Of a stretch of DNA of 64,000 nucleotides, positions 53,332-63,504 are shown one piece after another; within the stretch, counting starts at the first letter, position 1; every line of letters starts with the position of its first letter. The notes below the pieces were generated by a model. That model saw only the letters and a list, made by a program, of their open reading frames with translations, ran no database searches and was not told the origin of the DNA. The stretch spans positions 2,941,001 through 3,005,000 of the forward strand of contig NZ_CP092473.1 in NCBI RefSeq assembly GCF_014287515.2, written 5' to 3'. The translations under genes and the position numbers were made by a program. Source of the stretch: Roseburia rectibacter. Its GTDB lineage: Bacteria; Bacillota; Clostridia; Lachnospirales; Lachnospiraceae.

Positions 53332-54183
53332 ATGAAAACAGGACTTGTAGTAGAAGGCGGTGGTATGAAATGCGCATACAGTGCCGGCATTCTGGATAAA
53401 TTTTTAGACGATGATATCACATTTTCCTACTGCATCGGCGTATCTGCGGGTGCTGCAAATACGCTGTCTTATCTTGCAGGGCAGCGGGGACGTAATCTCC
53501 GTTTTTATACGGAACATCTAAGTGATCCGCGCTACTTAAGCGTACGAAGTTTAGTACATACTGGAAACTTATTCGGTCTGCAGTATATTTACGGGACACT
53601 GACAAATTCCGATGGGGCAGATCCGCTTGATTACTCTGCCGTCATGGAAAATCCGGCTGAATTTTATATGACTGCAACCGATGCAGCAACCGGGCGTGCA
53701 GCTTATTTTTCCAAATACGACATTGTCCGTGACGACTACCGTGCTGTTATGGCAAGCTGCGCCCTGCCTGGTTTCTGCCGTCCTGTAAAAGTAGGGGACC
53801 GTTACTATTACGACGGCGGTGTTGCCGATTCGATTCCGCTGCACCATGCGATCGAACAAGGCTGTACCAAAATGGTCGTTATCCTCTCAAATCCAAGGAA
53901 CTTCGTAAAAAAACCAGAGGCACACCGCCCGCTGTATAAACATATGCTGCATAAATATCCGAAAACAATCCAAAGCATCGACAACCGGCATATTAATTAT
54001 CAGGCATCCATCGACCTTGCCTGCCGGCTAGAAAAAGAAGGCTATGTTTTTATCTTTGCACCAAGCCGCCATATGCCGCTTAGTACTTTTTCCAAGGATG
54101 CTGCCTTAGAACAGGATCTTTATGATCTCGGAGTTGCAGATTATGAAGCCCGCGCAGAAGAGTTGAAACATTTTTTGAACTAA
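53332..54183 (+). CDS. Patatin-like phospholipase
   Basis: The 283-residue protein starts MKTGLVVEGGGMKCAYSAGI, the oxyanion-hole motif, and has the nucleophile serine in GVSAGAAN and the catalytic aspartate in YDGGVADSIPL. It should hydrolyse acyl esters of membrane lipids. No signal peptide or membrane helix is seen, so it is cytoplasmic. GAAAGGAACACT precedes the ATG. The MATE gene follows 32 bp later. Confidence 0.92.
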   Translation: MKTGLVVEGGGMKCAYSAGILDKFLDDDITFSYCIGVSAGAANTLSYLAGQRGRNLRFYTEHLSDPRYLSVRSLVHTGNLFGLQYIYGTLTNSDGADPLDYSAVMENPAEFYMTATDAATGRAAYFSKYDIVRDDYRAVMASCALPGFCRPVKVGDRYYYDGGVADSIPLHHAIEQGCTKMVVILSNPRNFVKKPEAHRPLYKHMLHKYPKTIQSIDNRHINYQASIDLACRLEKEGYVFIFAPSRHMPLSTFSKDAALEQDLYDLGVADYEARAEELKHFLN

Positions 54184-54215
54184 TTTATTTTACAAATAAA
54201 AGGACTTTTACCACT

Positions 54216-55538
54216 ATGACCAAAGATCTTACCACCGGAAAAATTATGCCGATCCTGATCCGCTTTACGATTCCTCTCGTGCTCGGCAACCTGTTCCAGC
54301 TTACCTACAATGCCGTAGACAGTATCATTGTCGGGCATTTTGTCGGAAAAGAAGCACTTGCCGCTGTCGGCATCTGCAATCCGATCTCCACTCTGATGAT
54401 CCTGTTTTTAAACGGACTGTGCATGGGTGCCAGCATTTTAATGGGAATGCAGTATGGGGCAAAAGATTATGACACGCTGCACCGCCAGATCAGTACCACC
54501 ATGCTCTCCGGCGTTATTTTTTCATTTGTCTTATCCATAGCATGTATCCTGTTTGCAAGACCGATCCTGATCTTAATGCAGGCAGATGCAAGTATTCTAT
54601 CCCTCACAACAGAATACTTACAGATCATCTTTTTAGGATTGGTCTTTACTTTTCTGTACAACTTTTTTTCGAGCACACTGCGTGCACTCGGTGACAGCAA
54701 TACCCCCCTTTATTTTCTGATGATCAGTGCCGTCTTAAATATTTTAGGGGATCTGTTTTTTGTTGTCGTGTTGAAAGCCGGAAGTAACGGATGTGCAGTA
54801 TCCACAGTGCTTAGCGAAGCCTTATGCTGCATTTTCTGTATCATCTATATCCAGAAAAAAGTACCTCTGCTCCGGCTCGGAAAGAAATGGCTGGTATTTG
54901 ACCGCTCGCTCTTAATGCGCACGATCGCCTACGGCTGGACATCCGCACTACAGCAGGCAACTGTACAGCTTGGAAAACTCGGCATCCAGGCAATCGTTAA
55001 CACCATGGGTGTTTCGGTTGCAGCCGCATTTGCGATCGTAAACAGAATTGACGACTTTGCCTACACACCGGAACAGAATATTGCGCATGCCATGACTGCC
55101 CTGATGGCACAGAATAAAGGTGCCGGAAAAAAAGACCGCATGCGGGAAGGATTCCGCTGCGGTATGATTCTTGAAATTATATACGGGCTTATTGTATTTG
55201 CACTCTGCTTTTTATTTGCAAGAGAATTTATGCTCTGCTTTATCAAAGATGAGGAAGTCATCGGTCACGGCGTTATTTACCTTCACCTGATTTCCCTGAT
55301 GTATGTCCTGCCGGCTGTCACAAACGGTATTCAGGGATATTTCCGTGGCATCGGAGATTTAAAGATCACACTTATCAGCAGTTTTGTAAACATGGGTGTA
55401 CGCGTACTTGCCGCTGCACCACTTGTCCTGAAAATGCATCTTGGTATTGAGGCACTTCCATATTCCTATCTTGCAGGCTGGATCGCCATGCTGATCGTGG
55501 AGTTACCGCTTTTGCTGCGCAAAGTGCACAGCAAATAA
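54216..55538 (+). CDS. MATE family efflux transporter
   Basis: The 440-residue protein has 12 membrane helices in two related halves. It opens MTKDLTTGKIMPILIRFTIP and has QLTYNAVDSIIVGHFVGKEA, a signature of the DinF/NorM-type MATE group. It should export drugs or metabolites with sodium or protons; the substrate cannot be read. A strong terminator follows. Confidence 0.92.
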   Translation: MTKDLTTGKIMPILIRFTIPLVLGNLFQLTYNAVDSIIVGHFVGKEALAAVGICNPISTLMILFLNGLCMGASILMGMQYGAKDYDTLHRQISTTMLSGVIFSFVLSIACILFARPILILMQADASILSLTTEYLQIIFLGLVFTFLYNFFSSTLRALGDSNTPLYFLMISAVLNILGDLFFVVVLKAGSNGCAVSTVLSEALCCIFCIIYIQKKVPLLRLGKKWLVFDRSLLMRTIAYGWTSALQQATVQLGKLGIQAIVNTMGVSVAAAFAIVNRIDDFAYTPEQNIAHAMTALMAQNKGAGKKDRMREGFRCGMILEIIYGLIVFALCFLFAREFMLCFIKDEEVIGHGVIYLHLISLMYVLPAVTNGIQGYFRGIGDLKITLISSFVNMGVRVLAAAPLVLKMHLGIEALPYSYLAGWIAMLIVELPLLLRKVHSK

Positions 55539-55547
55539 ACAAGAAAA

Positions 55548-55580
55548 AAGGACTCTATCCGTTTTGGGGATAAAGTCCTT
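55548..55580. terminator. Bidirectional terminator between MATE and clpB genes
   Basis: AAGGACTCTATCC and GGGATAAAGTCCTT form a 13-bp stem with one mismatch. T-runs follow on both strands, so it can end both convergent transcripts. Confidence 0.85.
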
Positions 55581-55655
55581 CTTTTTCTATTTTGTATCTA
55601 TACAATTATCTCTTCAGGCACATTGTCTGATTCTCTCGCTACCATCCACAATCTG

Positions 55656-58238
55656 TCACTTTACGCGCGCAGTCAGATGGTCTCCTTCCACGTCAATCAG
55701 GATCGTATCGCCTTCCCTTACCTCATCTGCAAGAATCAGTTTTGCAGAAAGTGTCTCCACATGTTTCTGTAAGAAACGCTTTAACGGTCTTGCACCGTAA
55801 ACCGGATCGTATCCGTTGTCCACGATATACTGCTTTGCTGCATCTGTCAGCTCCACAGTGATCTCACGGTCAGAAAGACGTTTGTTGAGATCTGTGATCA
55901 GAAGGTTGATGATGTTGCCGATATTGCCTTTTGTGAGTGGCTTGAACATGATGATCTCATCGAGACGGTTCAAAAATTCCGGACGGAAGTGTCCTCTCAG
56001 TTCATTCATGACTGCCTCTTCACACTCCGGATTGATATCTCCGTTATCATCAATTCCTTCGAGCAGATGCGCCGAACCAAGGTTTGACGTCATAATAATG
56101 ATCGTGTTTTTAAAGTCCACAGTCCTGCCCTGTGAATCGGTGATACGTCCATCATCAAGTACCTGTAACAGCACATTGAATACATCCGGATGTGCTTTTT
56201 CCACCTCATCAAACAGTACAACGGAATATGGTTTTCTGCGGACTGCCTCGGTAAGCTGACCACCCTCATCGTATCCGACATATCCTGGAGGCGCTCCGAT
56301 TAAACGGGAGACGGAATATTTCTCCATATACTCACTCATATCAAGACGTACCATGTTAGACTCGTCATCAAACAGGCTTGCCGCAAGTGCCTTTGCAAGC
56401 TCCGTCTTACCAACACCGGTAGGTCCTAAGAACAGGAACGAACCGATCGGCTTTGTCGGATCTTTGATTCCTGCTTTGGAACGGATGATCGCTTCTGTAA
56501 CCTTTGTGACCCCCTCATCCTGTCCGATGACACGTTTGTGCAGTTCCTCATCGAGATGAAGTGTTTTGTTTCTCTCACTCTCCGTCAGTTTTGCAACGGG
56601 GATACCGGTCCAGCGGGAAATAATACGTGCAATCTCCTCCTCGCTGACATTTTCATGTACCAGAGAAAGATCACGGTTCTTTACTTCCTCTTCTTCGGCT
56701 TCCAACTGTTTTTCTAACTGCGGCAATTTGCCATACTGCAATTCTGCTGCTTTTTCCAGATCATAATTCTGCTGTGCGGTCTTGATCTCATTTTTGACTG
56801 TCTCGATCTCCTCACGCAGTTTCTGGACTTTTTCTACCGATTTCTTTTCATTTTCCCACTGCGCTTTTTTCGTATTAAACGTATCGCGCAGTTCTGCCAA
56901 TTCTTTCTGCAGGTCAGCGAGACGCTCCTGACTTAACCTGTCTGTTTCTTTCTTTAATGCGGTTTCCTCAATCTCAAGCTGCATGACACGACGGTTTAAT
57001 TCATCAAGTTCTGTCGGCATGGAATCAAGTTCTGTCTTGATCAGGGCACATGCCTCATCCACAAGGTCGATCGCTTTATCCGGCAGGAAACGGTCGGAAA
57101 TATAACGGTTTGAGAGCACTGCTGCCGATACTAATGCAGAGTCTGTGATCTTTACACCGTGGAACACTTCGTAGCGTTCCTTTAAACCACGCAGAATGGA
57201 GATCGTATCCTCAACTGTCGGCTCATCCACCATGACCGGCTGGAATCTTCGCTCTAACGCTGCATCTTTTTCAATATATTCACGATATTCATCAAGTGTC
57301 GTTGCACCGATACAATGCAGTTCACCACGCGCAAGCATAGGTTTTAACAGCTGTCCGGCATCCATTGCGCCGTCCGTTTTTCCGGCTCCGACGATCGTGT
57401 GCAGCTCATCGATAAACAGGATGATCTGTCCGTCGGAATTTTTGATATCATCAAGAACCGCTTTCAAACGCTCCTCAAATTCACCGCGGTATTTTGCCCC
57501 TGCCACCAGGGCACCCATATCCAGTGCAAATAATTTTTTGTCCTTTAATCCTTCCGGGACATCACCTTTTACGATACGCTGTGCAAGTCCCTCTACCACT
57601 GCGGTCTTACCTACACCAGGTTCACCGATCAGAACCGGGTTGTTTTTCGTCTTACGGGAAAGGATGCGGACTACATTACGGATCTCATCATCACGTCCGA
57701 TGACCGGATCAAGTTTCTGCTCTTTTGCACGCGCTACCATATCGTAACCGTATTTTTCAAGAGTATCATAAGTAGCTTCCGGATTGTCCGAAACAACACG
57801 CTGGTTGCCGCGCACGGTTGAGAGTGCCTGTAAAAACCGGTCTCTCGTGATCCCATACTCTTTGAAGATCTCCTTCATCGCCTTGTTCGGATATTTTAAC
57901 AGTGCAAGGAATAAATGCTCTACGGAAACATATTCGTCTCCCATCTGCTTTGCCTCGTCCTCTGCATGGATCAGCACTTTATTTAAGTCCTGTCCGACAT
58001 AGACCTGACCGCCGGATACCTTTACCCTTGCTGCGAGATGTTTTTTGGCGTTATCCAGGAAATGCTCTTTCTGGATATCCATTTTTTCTATCAATTTTAA
58101 AATCAGTCCGTCTTCCTGCTGCAGCAATGCAACAAGCAGATGTTCCTGCTCGATTTCCTGATTGCCATATTCATATGCAAGTTTTTCACAATCATTGATC
58201 GCTTCTACGGACTTCTGTGTAAATTTCTGAATGTTCAT
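55656..58238 (-). CDS. clpB: ATP-dependent chaperone ClpB
   Basis: The 860-residue protein has an N-terminal double Clp repeat (to about 145), a first AAA domain with GEPGVGKT, a coiled-coil middle domain (about 400-525, [16 protein letters not shown]) characteristic of ClpB, and a second AAA domain with GPTGVGKT and [14 protein letters not shown]. It reverses protein aggregation with DnaK. A CIRCE element and sigma-A promoter upstream place it under HrcA heat-shock control. GAGGGAGGAAGATAT precedes the ATG. Confidence 0.97.
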   Translation of the reverse strand: MNIQKFTQKSVEAINDCEKLAYEYGNQEIEQEHLLVALLQQEDGLILKLIEKMDIQKEHFLDNAKKHLAARVKVSGGQVYVGQDLNKVLIHAEDEAKQMGDEYVSVEHLFLALLKYPNKAMKEIFKEYGITRDRFLQALSTVRGNQRVVSDNPEATYDTLEKYGYDMVARAKEQKLDPVIGRDDEIRNVVRILSRKTKNNPVLIGEPGVGKTAVVEGLAQRIVKGDVPEGLKDKKLFALDMGALVAGAKYRGEFEERLKAVLDDIKNSDGQIILFIDELHTIVGAGKTDGAMDAGQLLKPMLARGELHCIGATTLDEYREYIEKDAALERRFQPVMVDEPTVEDTISILRGLKERYEVFHGVKITDSALVSAAVLSNRYISDRFLPDKAIDLVDEACALIKTELDSMPTELDELNRRVMQLEIEETALKKETDRLSQERLADLQKELAELRDTFNTKKAQWENEKKSVEKVQKLREEIETVKNEIKTAQQNYDLEKAAELQYGKLPQLEKQLEAEEEEVKNRDLSLVHENVSEEEIARIISRWTGIPVAKLTESERNKTLHLDEELHKRVIGQDEGVTKVTEAIIRSKAGIKDPTKPIGSFLFLGPTGVGKTELAKALAASLFDDESNMVRLDMSEYMEKYSVSRLIGAPPGYVGYDEGGQLTEAVRRKPYSVVLFDEVEKAHPDVFNVLLQVLDDGRITDSQGRTVDFKNTIIIMTSNLGSAHLLEGIDDNGDINPECEEAVMNELRGHFRPEFLNRLDEIIMFKPLTKGNIGNIINLLITDLNKRLSDREITVELTDAAKQYIVDNGYDPVYGARPLKRFLQKHVETLSAKLILADEVREGDTILIDVEGDHLTARVK

Positions 58239-58368
58239 ATATCTTCCTCCCTCTTATTCAATTGTGGTCCAAACTGGACATCTATATCAAATGATGGAGA
58301 ACCATCATGAGTTTTCTTACTTATTTCTTTTATTTCTTTTATTTCTATTTTTTCTGTTTACAATTTGT

Positions 58369-58411
58369 GTTATACACCTGATTGTTAGCACTGTCAAGAG
58401 GTGAGTGCTAA
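58369..58411 (-). promoter_or_regulatory. CIRCE operator and promoter of clpB
   Basis: TTAGCACTG (58385-58393), nine bases, and GAGTGCTAA (58403-58411) match CIRCE with one change. On the minus strand TTGACA (58392-58397) is followed after 17 bases by TATAAC (58369-58374), so HrcA binding would cover the -35 box. Confidence 0.92.
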
Positions 58412-58436
58412 TTATTTTATAAAAAAAATATAAACT

Positions 58437-58472
58437 GTCCTGCGAATACGATATGCTCTGCATCCGCAGGAC
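58437..58472 (-). terminator. Terminator after the BMP-type gene
   Basis: GTCCTGCG and CGCAGGAC form a perfect 8-bp stem with a 20-base loop; on the minus strand a run of T follows after a short gap. Confidence 0.6.
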
Positions 58473-58490
58473 TTTTTCCCTCACAATCCC

Positions 58491-59681
58491 CTATTCTTCT
58501 ATCCGGATCACATCTTTCAGCACATAATGAAACGAAGGTGCAGACGCAAACTCATTCTCCGTATATCCCTGATTCAGATCATAAGTATCGTCCGGGTCAT
58601 CCGGATCTGCCCCGACATAATCTCCCCGGAACACATCCAGTTTCCCCTGCTCAAACTGCCGGATCACTTCCTGCATTTTTTCCGCTGTGCCATCCGCAGC
58701 CGTAATTTCATTTAACTCTAACATCTGCACCCAGTCTTCTTCAAAACCGGCACCAATATCATTTCCATTGACAGTTCCTTTGATACTTTTCTCAATCACA
58801 CGGTCGTTTAAAACTGCATCCACAGCTCCCATCATATAGGGTTCCCAGTTGATCTTGCATCCGGTGAGATAAGTGGTCGGCGCCACATCTTCCATACTCT
58901 GATTATAACTTACCAGATAAACCGGGGTCCCCGCAGCAGTTTCCTCACACGCGGTAGCCGGGCCTGCGGTATCCGAATGCTGTGATATGATCACACAGCC
59001 CTCATCGATCAGGTCTTTGGCATACTTTTTTTCCGTCCGATAATCATTCCATTTATTGGTATAACGCACTGTCATCACCGCATCCGGTACGACTGATCTC
59101 ACTCCGAGCAAAAATGCCGTATATCCGGAGATCACCTCCGCATAAGGATAGGCTGCAACATATCCGATCTTTGCCTGCTGCTCTGTGATCACGCCTTCTT
59201 TGATCAGTTCTTTCATTTTCATCCCGGCTGCCACTCCCGCCGTATATCTTCCCTGATAAATTTTTCCCATAAATGTATGATAATTTTTTAAAACAGGTTC
59301 TTCATTTGCATTCGCACATGTTGCCATACAAAACTCGATCCCGGGATATTTTTCTGCAAACTCCTTCGTAACGGTTCCATAATTATAACTGGTCGTAAAA
59401 ATCAGGTCACACCCGGCATCCACAAGCTGCTGTAAGTACTCTGATTCCGTTCCCTCCGCAACATTATTGAGTGCAATGACTTTTACCTGATCCATGTATT
59501 TTGTCTGGATTGCCTCCTGCGCATCAATAAAATTGCTGGTATATGCGGTACTCGCATCTCCAACATACACAAAACCAACAGTGATCTCTTTTTCTTCGTC
59601 TCTCAGAAAGTATACAGATGCCGACACAAAAGCAATCACAATCAGACAGGTGCACAATGTCACAAGATATACTTTTTTCAC
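58491..59681 (-). CDS. BMP-family membrane-anchored binding protein
   Basis: The 396-residue protein starts with GTG at 59681, served by AGGAGGAG that ends the upstream gene. One N-terminal helix (LVTLCTCLIVIAFVSASVYF) without a proper lipobox suggests a membrane anchor. The outer domain has ITVGFVYVGDASTAYTSNFI and IFTTSYNYGTVTKEFAEKYP, as in BMP-type nucleoside-binding lipoproteins. No permease follows. It is coupled to the large sensor gene, suggesting that it hands a signal to that sensor instead of a transporter. Confidence 0.85.
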   Translation of the reverse strand: MKKVYLVTLCTCLIVIAFVSASVYFLRDEEKEITVGFVYVGDASTAYTSNFIDAQEAIQTKYMDQVKVIALNNVAEGTESEYLQQLVDAGCDLIFTTSYNYGTVTKEFAEKYPGIEFCMATCANANEEPVLKNYHTFMGKIYQGRYTAGVAAGMKMKELIKEGVITEQQAKIGYVAAYPYAEVISGYTAFLLGVRSVVPDAVMTVRYTNKWNDYRTEKKYAKDLIDEGCVIISQHSDTAGPATACEETAAGTPVYLVSYNQSMEDVAPTTYLTGCKINWEPYMMGAVDAVLNDRVIEKSIKGTVNGNDIGAGFEEDWVQMLELNEITAADGTAEKMQEVIRQFEQGKLDVFRGDYVGADPDDPDDTYDLNQGYTENEFASAPSFHYVLKDVIRIEE

Positions 59682-59682
59682 T

Positions 59683-62600
59683 CTACTCCTCCTCTTTTTC
59701 CCTGCTATGATCTGCATGTGCATGTTCTTTGTACAGACTGCATATGTCAATCTTTCCATTGTCAATCAGTCCTAACATAACATCGACAAGTCCTGGATCA
59801 AACTGCGTTCCCCTTCCATTTTTCAGTTCCTGTATCACATAGGTCATATCCAACTGTTTCCGGTAAACGCGATTCACCGTCATTGCATCAAATGTATCTG
59901 CAATTCCGATAATTCTGGCATTGATCGGGATTTCTTCTCCTTTTAACCCGTGCACATATCCTTTTCCATCATATCTTTCATGATGATATAAGGCACCCTC
60001 TTCCACATGGTCTACGATCGTGAAACTTTTTAAGATTTCCGCACCTTTTGTCACATGCGATTTCATAATTCCATATTCCTCGTCCGTTAATTTTCCCGGC
60101 TTATTTAAAATCCGATCGGGAATACCGATTTTTCCGATATCATGTAAAAGCGCTGCCCTTTTCAGATCCTCACAGCTTTTCTCATCAAACCCAAGTTCTT
60201 TTGCGATCAGTACGGAATATTCTGCCACACGCTCAGAATGCTGACTCGTCCTTACATCTTTAGCGTCTACCGTCTTAGCAATCGTAAGTACCGTCTCATT
60301 CCCCATTTCCAGCTTCTTTTTTACCAGTTCAATCTCCTTTTTCTGAAGATTGATCACTCTCTGCACCTGTGTATGAAAAATCATCCAGGTCAGATAAGCT
60401 ACTGCTAACGCAAACACTGCCACTATATAAACCACAAACCACCAGTGATCGTAGATCTCTGCCTTTTTTTCAATGGTATACACACTTTCCACTACCGGCT
60501 TCTGTCCCTTATGATCCAGCACCGCAATATGAAACTTATAGGTTCCTACCGGAAGATTTGTATAAATCACACTGGACATCTCACTTTGGGACATCACCTG
60601 CGGCTCACTGTCATACCCCTCTAAGTAAACACTTACATAAGGGAGATTCACGGAATAATTGATAATTTCCGGAAATATCTCAAGCTTTTCTGCTCCCCTT
60701 TCCAGATAGATCACCTCTCCACGTCTGACAAAATGCGATACATCATCTATTTTTACGGATTTCATCTGCATACGGTAGGAACGGACAGAAACCTCATAAT
60801 TTTTAAGATTCATACAAATCACTCCCGTATCTGTGGAAAAATAGAAATTCATATCTTCATCTACATAATTCCATGCATTTGGTGTCAGCGCCCGGTTAAT
60901 CCCGGCATCACTGTTTAACAGTTTATACTCTAATTTCCTCCCGGACAAAAGCTCCTCTTTATCCACAACATAGATCCCCGCTGACCCTGGTATAAACAAA
61001 GTATGGTCGATTCCCTCCACAATATCATAATTATTATAATAAGGAAATTTATCAAGACTCCTGATTTTTCCTTCCGTATCCATGTAACAGATTCCATTAC
61101 TTGTTACAATAAATACACCTCCATCCTCATTTTTCACCATACGGAGGATCACCTCTGAGCTTAATCCATCCTCTTTGTTGTAAACATCATTCACTTTTCC
61201 ATTTTTTATCACCGCGATTCCATTTCCATCCGTACCGGCAAATATGGTTCCGTCTTCCTGTTCTAATACACAAAGAATCTTCGGTATCGTAAGTCCATCT
61301 GATTCACCGGTCACTTTTGTAATCTCCCCGTCCCGGATAAACGTAAGTCCCGCATCTCCTGCCGCAAGTATCGTTCCGTTTTTTAGTTCTTCGACGGTAC
61401 GGTATTTATTACCATTTGCCCCACTGGCATTGTCATAGACAAAAGTCTCTCCTTTTGCTGTAATCTCATAAATGCCCTTTCCCGTTGTGCAGATCCACAA
61501 GTTTCCACAGCTGTCTGTCCGAAGACATCGTATTCTTGTGCCAGCTAAGGTTTCCGTAATATCATCCGTATATTCTTCTCCGGTTTCTTCATCCATTACC
61601 TCTAATCCACTGTCCGTTCCTATATAAAACCTGTTCTGCCATTTCGTAACTGAATTAACAACCTGATTTTCCTGTATAGCTCCTGTCTGTAACAATGTAA
61701 ATACTGACTTACATAAACGAAGAACGCCAAGCCTTGATGATGTAAACCAGAGATTTCCCTGATAATCCATCAGCACATGATCAATCGAACTGTTAAATGT
61801 ATCTGTATTTATCATTTTAAAATCTGTCTGTTCCACAAAATATCCCACTCCGTTATCGGCACAGACAAACATGGCTCCGTCATCTAAAAAATACAGTGAC
61901 TTTATATTGGATAATTCTTCACAGCCTTTCGTTTCCCTGTATTTCCACTCTCCCGTATCACAGCCATAGCAAAGTATCTCATTCTGTGAAGTTCCGGCAT
62001 ACAAAAGCCCGTTTTCATCAAACTTACAGCAGGAAAAATCAGCTCCCTCGGATGGCTCCACAACATCCGTGATCTTTCCCTGCCTGATAAAATACAGTTT
62101 TCCATCATCGGTTACCGCTGCAACTGTTCCATTTGCATCTGCATCCATACTTTTTACATACACAATATCTTCCATCGTCTTTTTCACATTTAACCCACCT
62201 GCTAATGTGACAATGGAAAGTGCCCCGGCTGTTCCAACATAATAATTTCCATCTGCGCACTGTGTAATACAGCGCACCGAATCCGATGCAAGTCCCTGTT
62301 TTTCAGTAATAACATTTGCAACCGTATCATTGATAAAGATGGAAAGTCCGCTGTCATTCGTTCCAACCCACAGTCTGCCTTCCTCATCCGTATACAGACA
62401 GTTCACGGTTTTTATCGATTCATATTCATTGATCCATTGAAATTTTGTGCCATTATACCGGTACAGCCCGCCATATGTTCCAATCCATAAAACGCCATCC
62501 TTCGTCTGCACAATATCATTGGCACATCCACCCGGTATTCCATTTTCCCTGCCATAAACAGTCTGAAGATAACTACTGTAATCTTCCTGTTCTGTAACTG

Positions 62601-63231
62601 TTTTTGCCGTTACTGTCTCTCCCCGGATCATGCCAAGCACCAATATACAAAGAAACATCATGAGCAAAGTATGCTGTCTTTTAGATACAATTTTTTTTTG
62701 AACCAATTTTATAAGAGAAAATACTAAGACGATCGTTATAACCTTATCAAGAAAATCAAGATAAAACTGTCCCATACAGTGACTGAAAAAGCTGTTGAAT
62801 CCAACTTTTTCCATAGACTCAATAACACCGTCTCCCCAGATATTCTGCGTAGAACCATCACAATACAGATAGTTAAATGGGACAGAAAGTGTCACCGATA
62901 AAACCGCTACTAAAAAACTTGTTGAAAGTACTCCATAAAGATTTTTTAAAAATCCTTTTTTCACACATATGCCGGTCGTTATGCCGACCATGGCACTGAC
63001 CACTGCGTAAAACATATTTGTCCAGGAATATAAAATCCCATAGGTAAGATTTACCGTCATCCCGACCATAGCTGCACAGAAAGGTCCCAGCACATACGCC
63101 GCCGTTACTGTTCCAAAAGAATCAAGCCACAACGGCAGCTGCAGCCTGTCAGACAAAATCCTGCCGGCAAAATTTATCACTATACATCCAAGTACAAACG
63201 TGCTGATCACATACCATTTATTATTTTTCAT
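59683..63231 (-). CDS. Large sensor: membrane S-component-like domain, beta-propeller, Y_Y_Y and HD-GYP-type phosphodiesterase
   Basis: The 1182-residue protein begins with about six membrane helices (to about 195) that resemble an ECF transporter substrate-binding unit (LDSFGTVTAAYVLGPFCAAM). It then has a two-component-regulator propeller with many repeats such as DGVLWIGTYGGLYRYNG and EGRLWVGTNDSGLSI, a Y_Y_Y-like domain (VSVYLEGYDSEPQ), another helix (WWFVVYIVAVFALAVAYLTW) and an HD domain (ALLHDIGKIGIPDRILNKPG, HHERYDGKGYVHGLKGEEIP). GYP is GYV here. It probably binds an outside ligand and degrades cyclic-di-GMP. It ends inside the ribosome site of the BMP-type gene. Confidence 0.88.
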   Translation of the reverse strand: MKNNKWYVISTFVLGCIVINFAGRILSDRLQLPLWLDSFGTVTAAYVLGPFCAAMVGMTVNLTYGILYSWTNMFYAVVSAMVGITTGICVKKGFLKNLYGVLSTSFLVAVLSVTLSVPFNYLYCDGSTQNIWGDGVIESMEKVGFNSFFSHCMGQFYLDFLDKVITIVLVFSLIKLVQKKIVSKRQHTLLMMFLCILVLGMIRGETVTAKTVTEQEDYSSYLQTVYGRENGIPGGCANDIVQTKDGVLWIGTYGGLYRYNGTKFQWINEYESIKTVNCLYTDEEGRLWVGTNDSGLSIFINDTVANVITEKQGLASDSVRCITQCADGNYYVGTAGALSIVTLAGGLNVKKTMEDIVYVKSMDADANGTVAAVTDDGKLYFIRQGKITDVVEPSEGADFSCCKFDENGLLYAGTSQNEILCYGCDTGEWKYRETKGCEELSNIKSLYFLDDGAMFVCADNGVGYFVEQTDFKMINTDTFNSSIDHVLMDYQGNLWFTSSRLGVLRLCKSVFTLLQTGAIQENQVVNSVTKWQNRFYIGTDSGLEVMDEETGEEYTDDITETLAGTRIRCLRTDSCGNLWICTTGKGIYEITAKGETFVYDNASGANGNKYRTVEELKNGTILAAGDAGLTFIRDGEITKVTGESDGLTIPKILCVLEQEDGTIFAGTDGNGIAVIKNGKVNDVYNKEDGLSSEVILRMVKNEDGGVFIVTSNGICYMDTEGKIRSLDKFPYYNNYDIVEGIDHTLFIPGSAGIYVVDKEELLSGRKLEYKLLNSDAGINRALTPNAWNYVDEDMNFYFSTDTGVICMNLKNYEVSVRSYRMQMKSVKIDDVSHFVRRGEVIYLERGAEKLEIFPEIINYSVNLPYVSVYLEGYDSEPQVMSQSEMSSVIYTNLPVGTYKFHIAVLDHKGQKPVVESVYTIEKKAEIYDHWWFVVYIVAVFALAVAYLTWMIFHTQVQRVINLQKKEIELVKKKLEMGNETVLTIAKTVDAKDVRTSQHSERVAEYSVLIAKELGFDEKSCEDLKRAALLHDIGKIGIPDRILNKPGKLTDEEYGIMKSHVTKGAEILKSFTIVDHVEEGALYHHERYDGKGYVHGLKGEEIPINARIIGIADTFDAMTVNRVYRKQLDMTYVIQELKNGRGTQFDPGLVDVMLGLIDNGKIDICSLYKEHAHADHSREKEEE

Positions 63232-63504
63232 AACCTTTTCCTCATGTGTACATCAATAACACAGGTGCTATTGCTTTATCCCAGGTAACTCTACTAATAT
63301 TTTAACAAAAACCGGTAAAAAGACAACTGTTTCCGTTGATTTCATACATTAATTTTTTAATGTACGAAAGTACCGGGTTACAGGATTTCTATTTCATTTA
63401 AAATTACAATATGTTAGAATAAAGCAATCACTGTAACTTATCGAATGAAAATGGTTAAAAAATACCGTACAGGTATGGAGAATAATGTGCAATGGAGGAA
63501 TATC

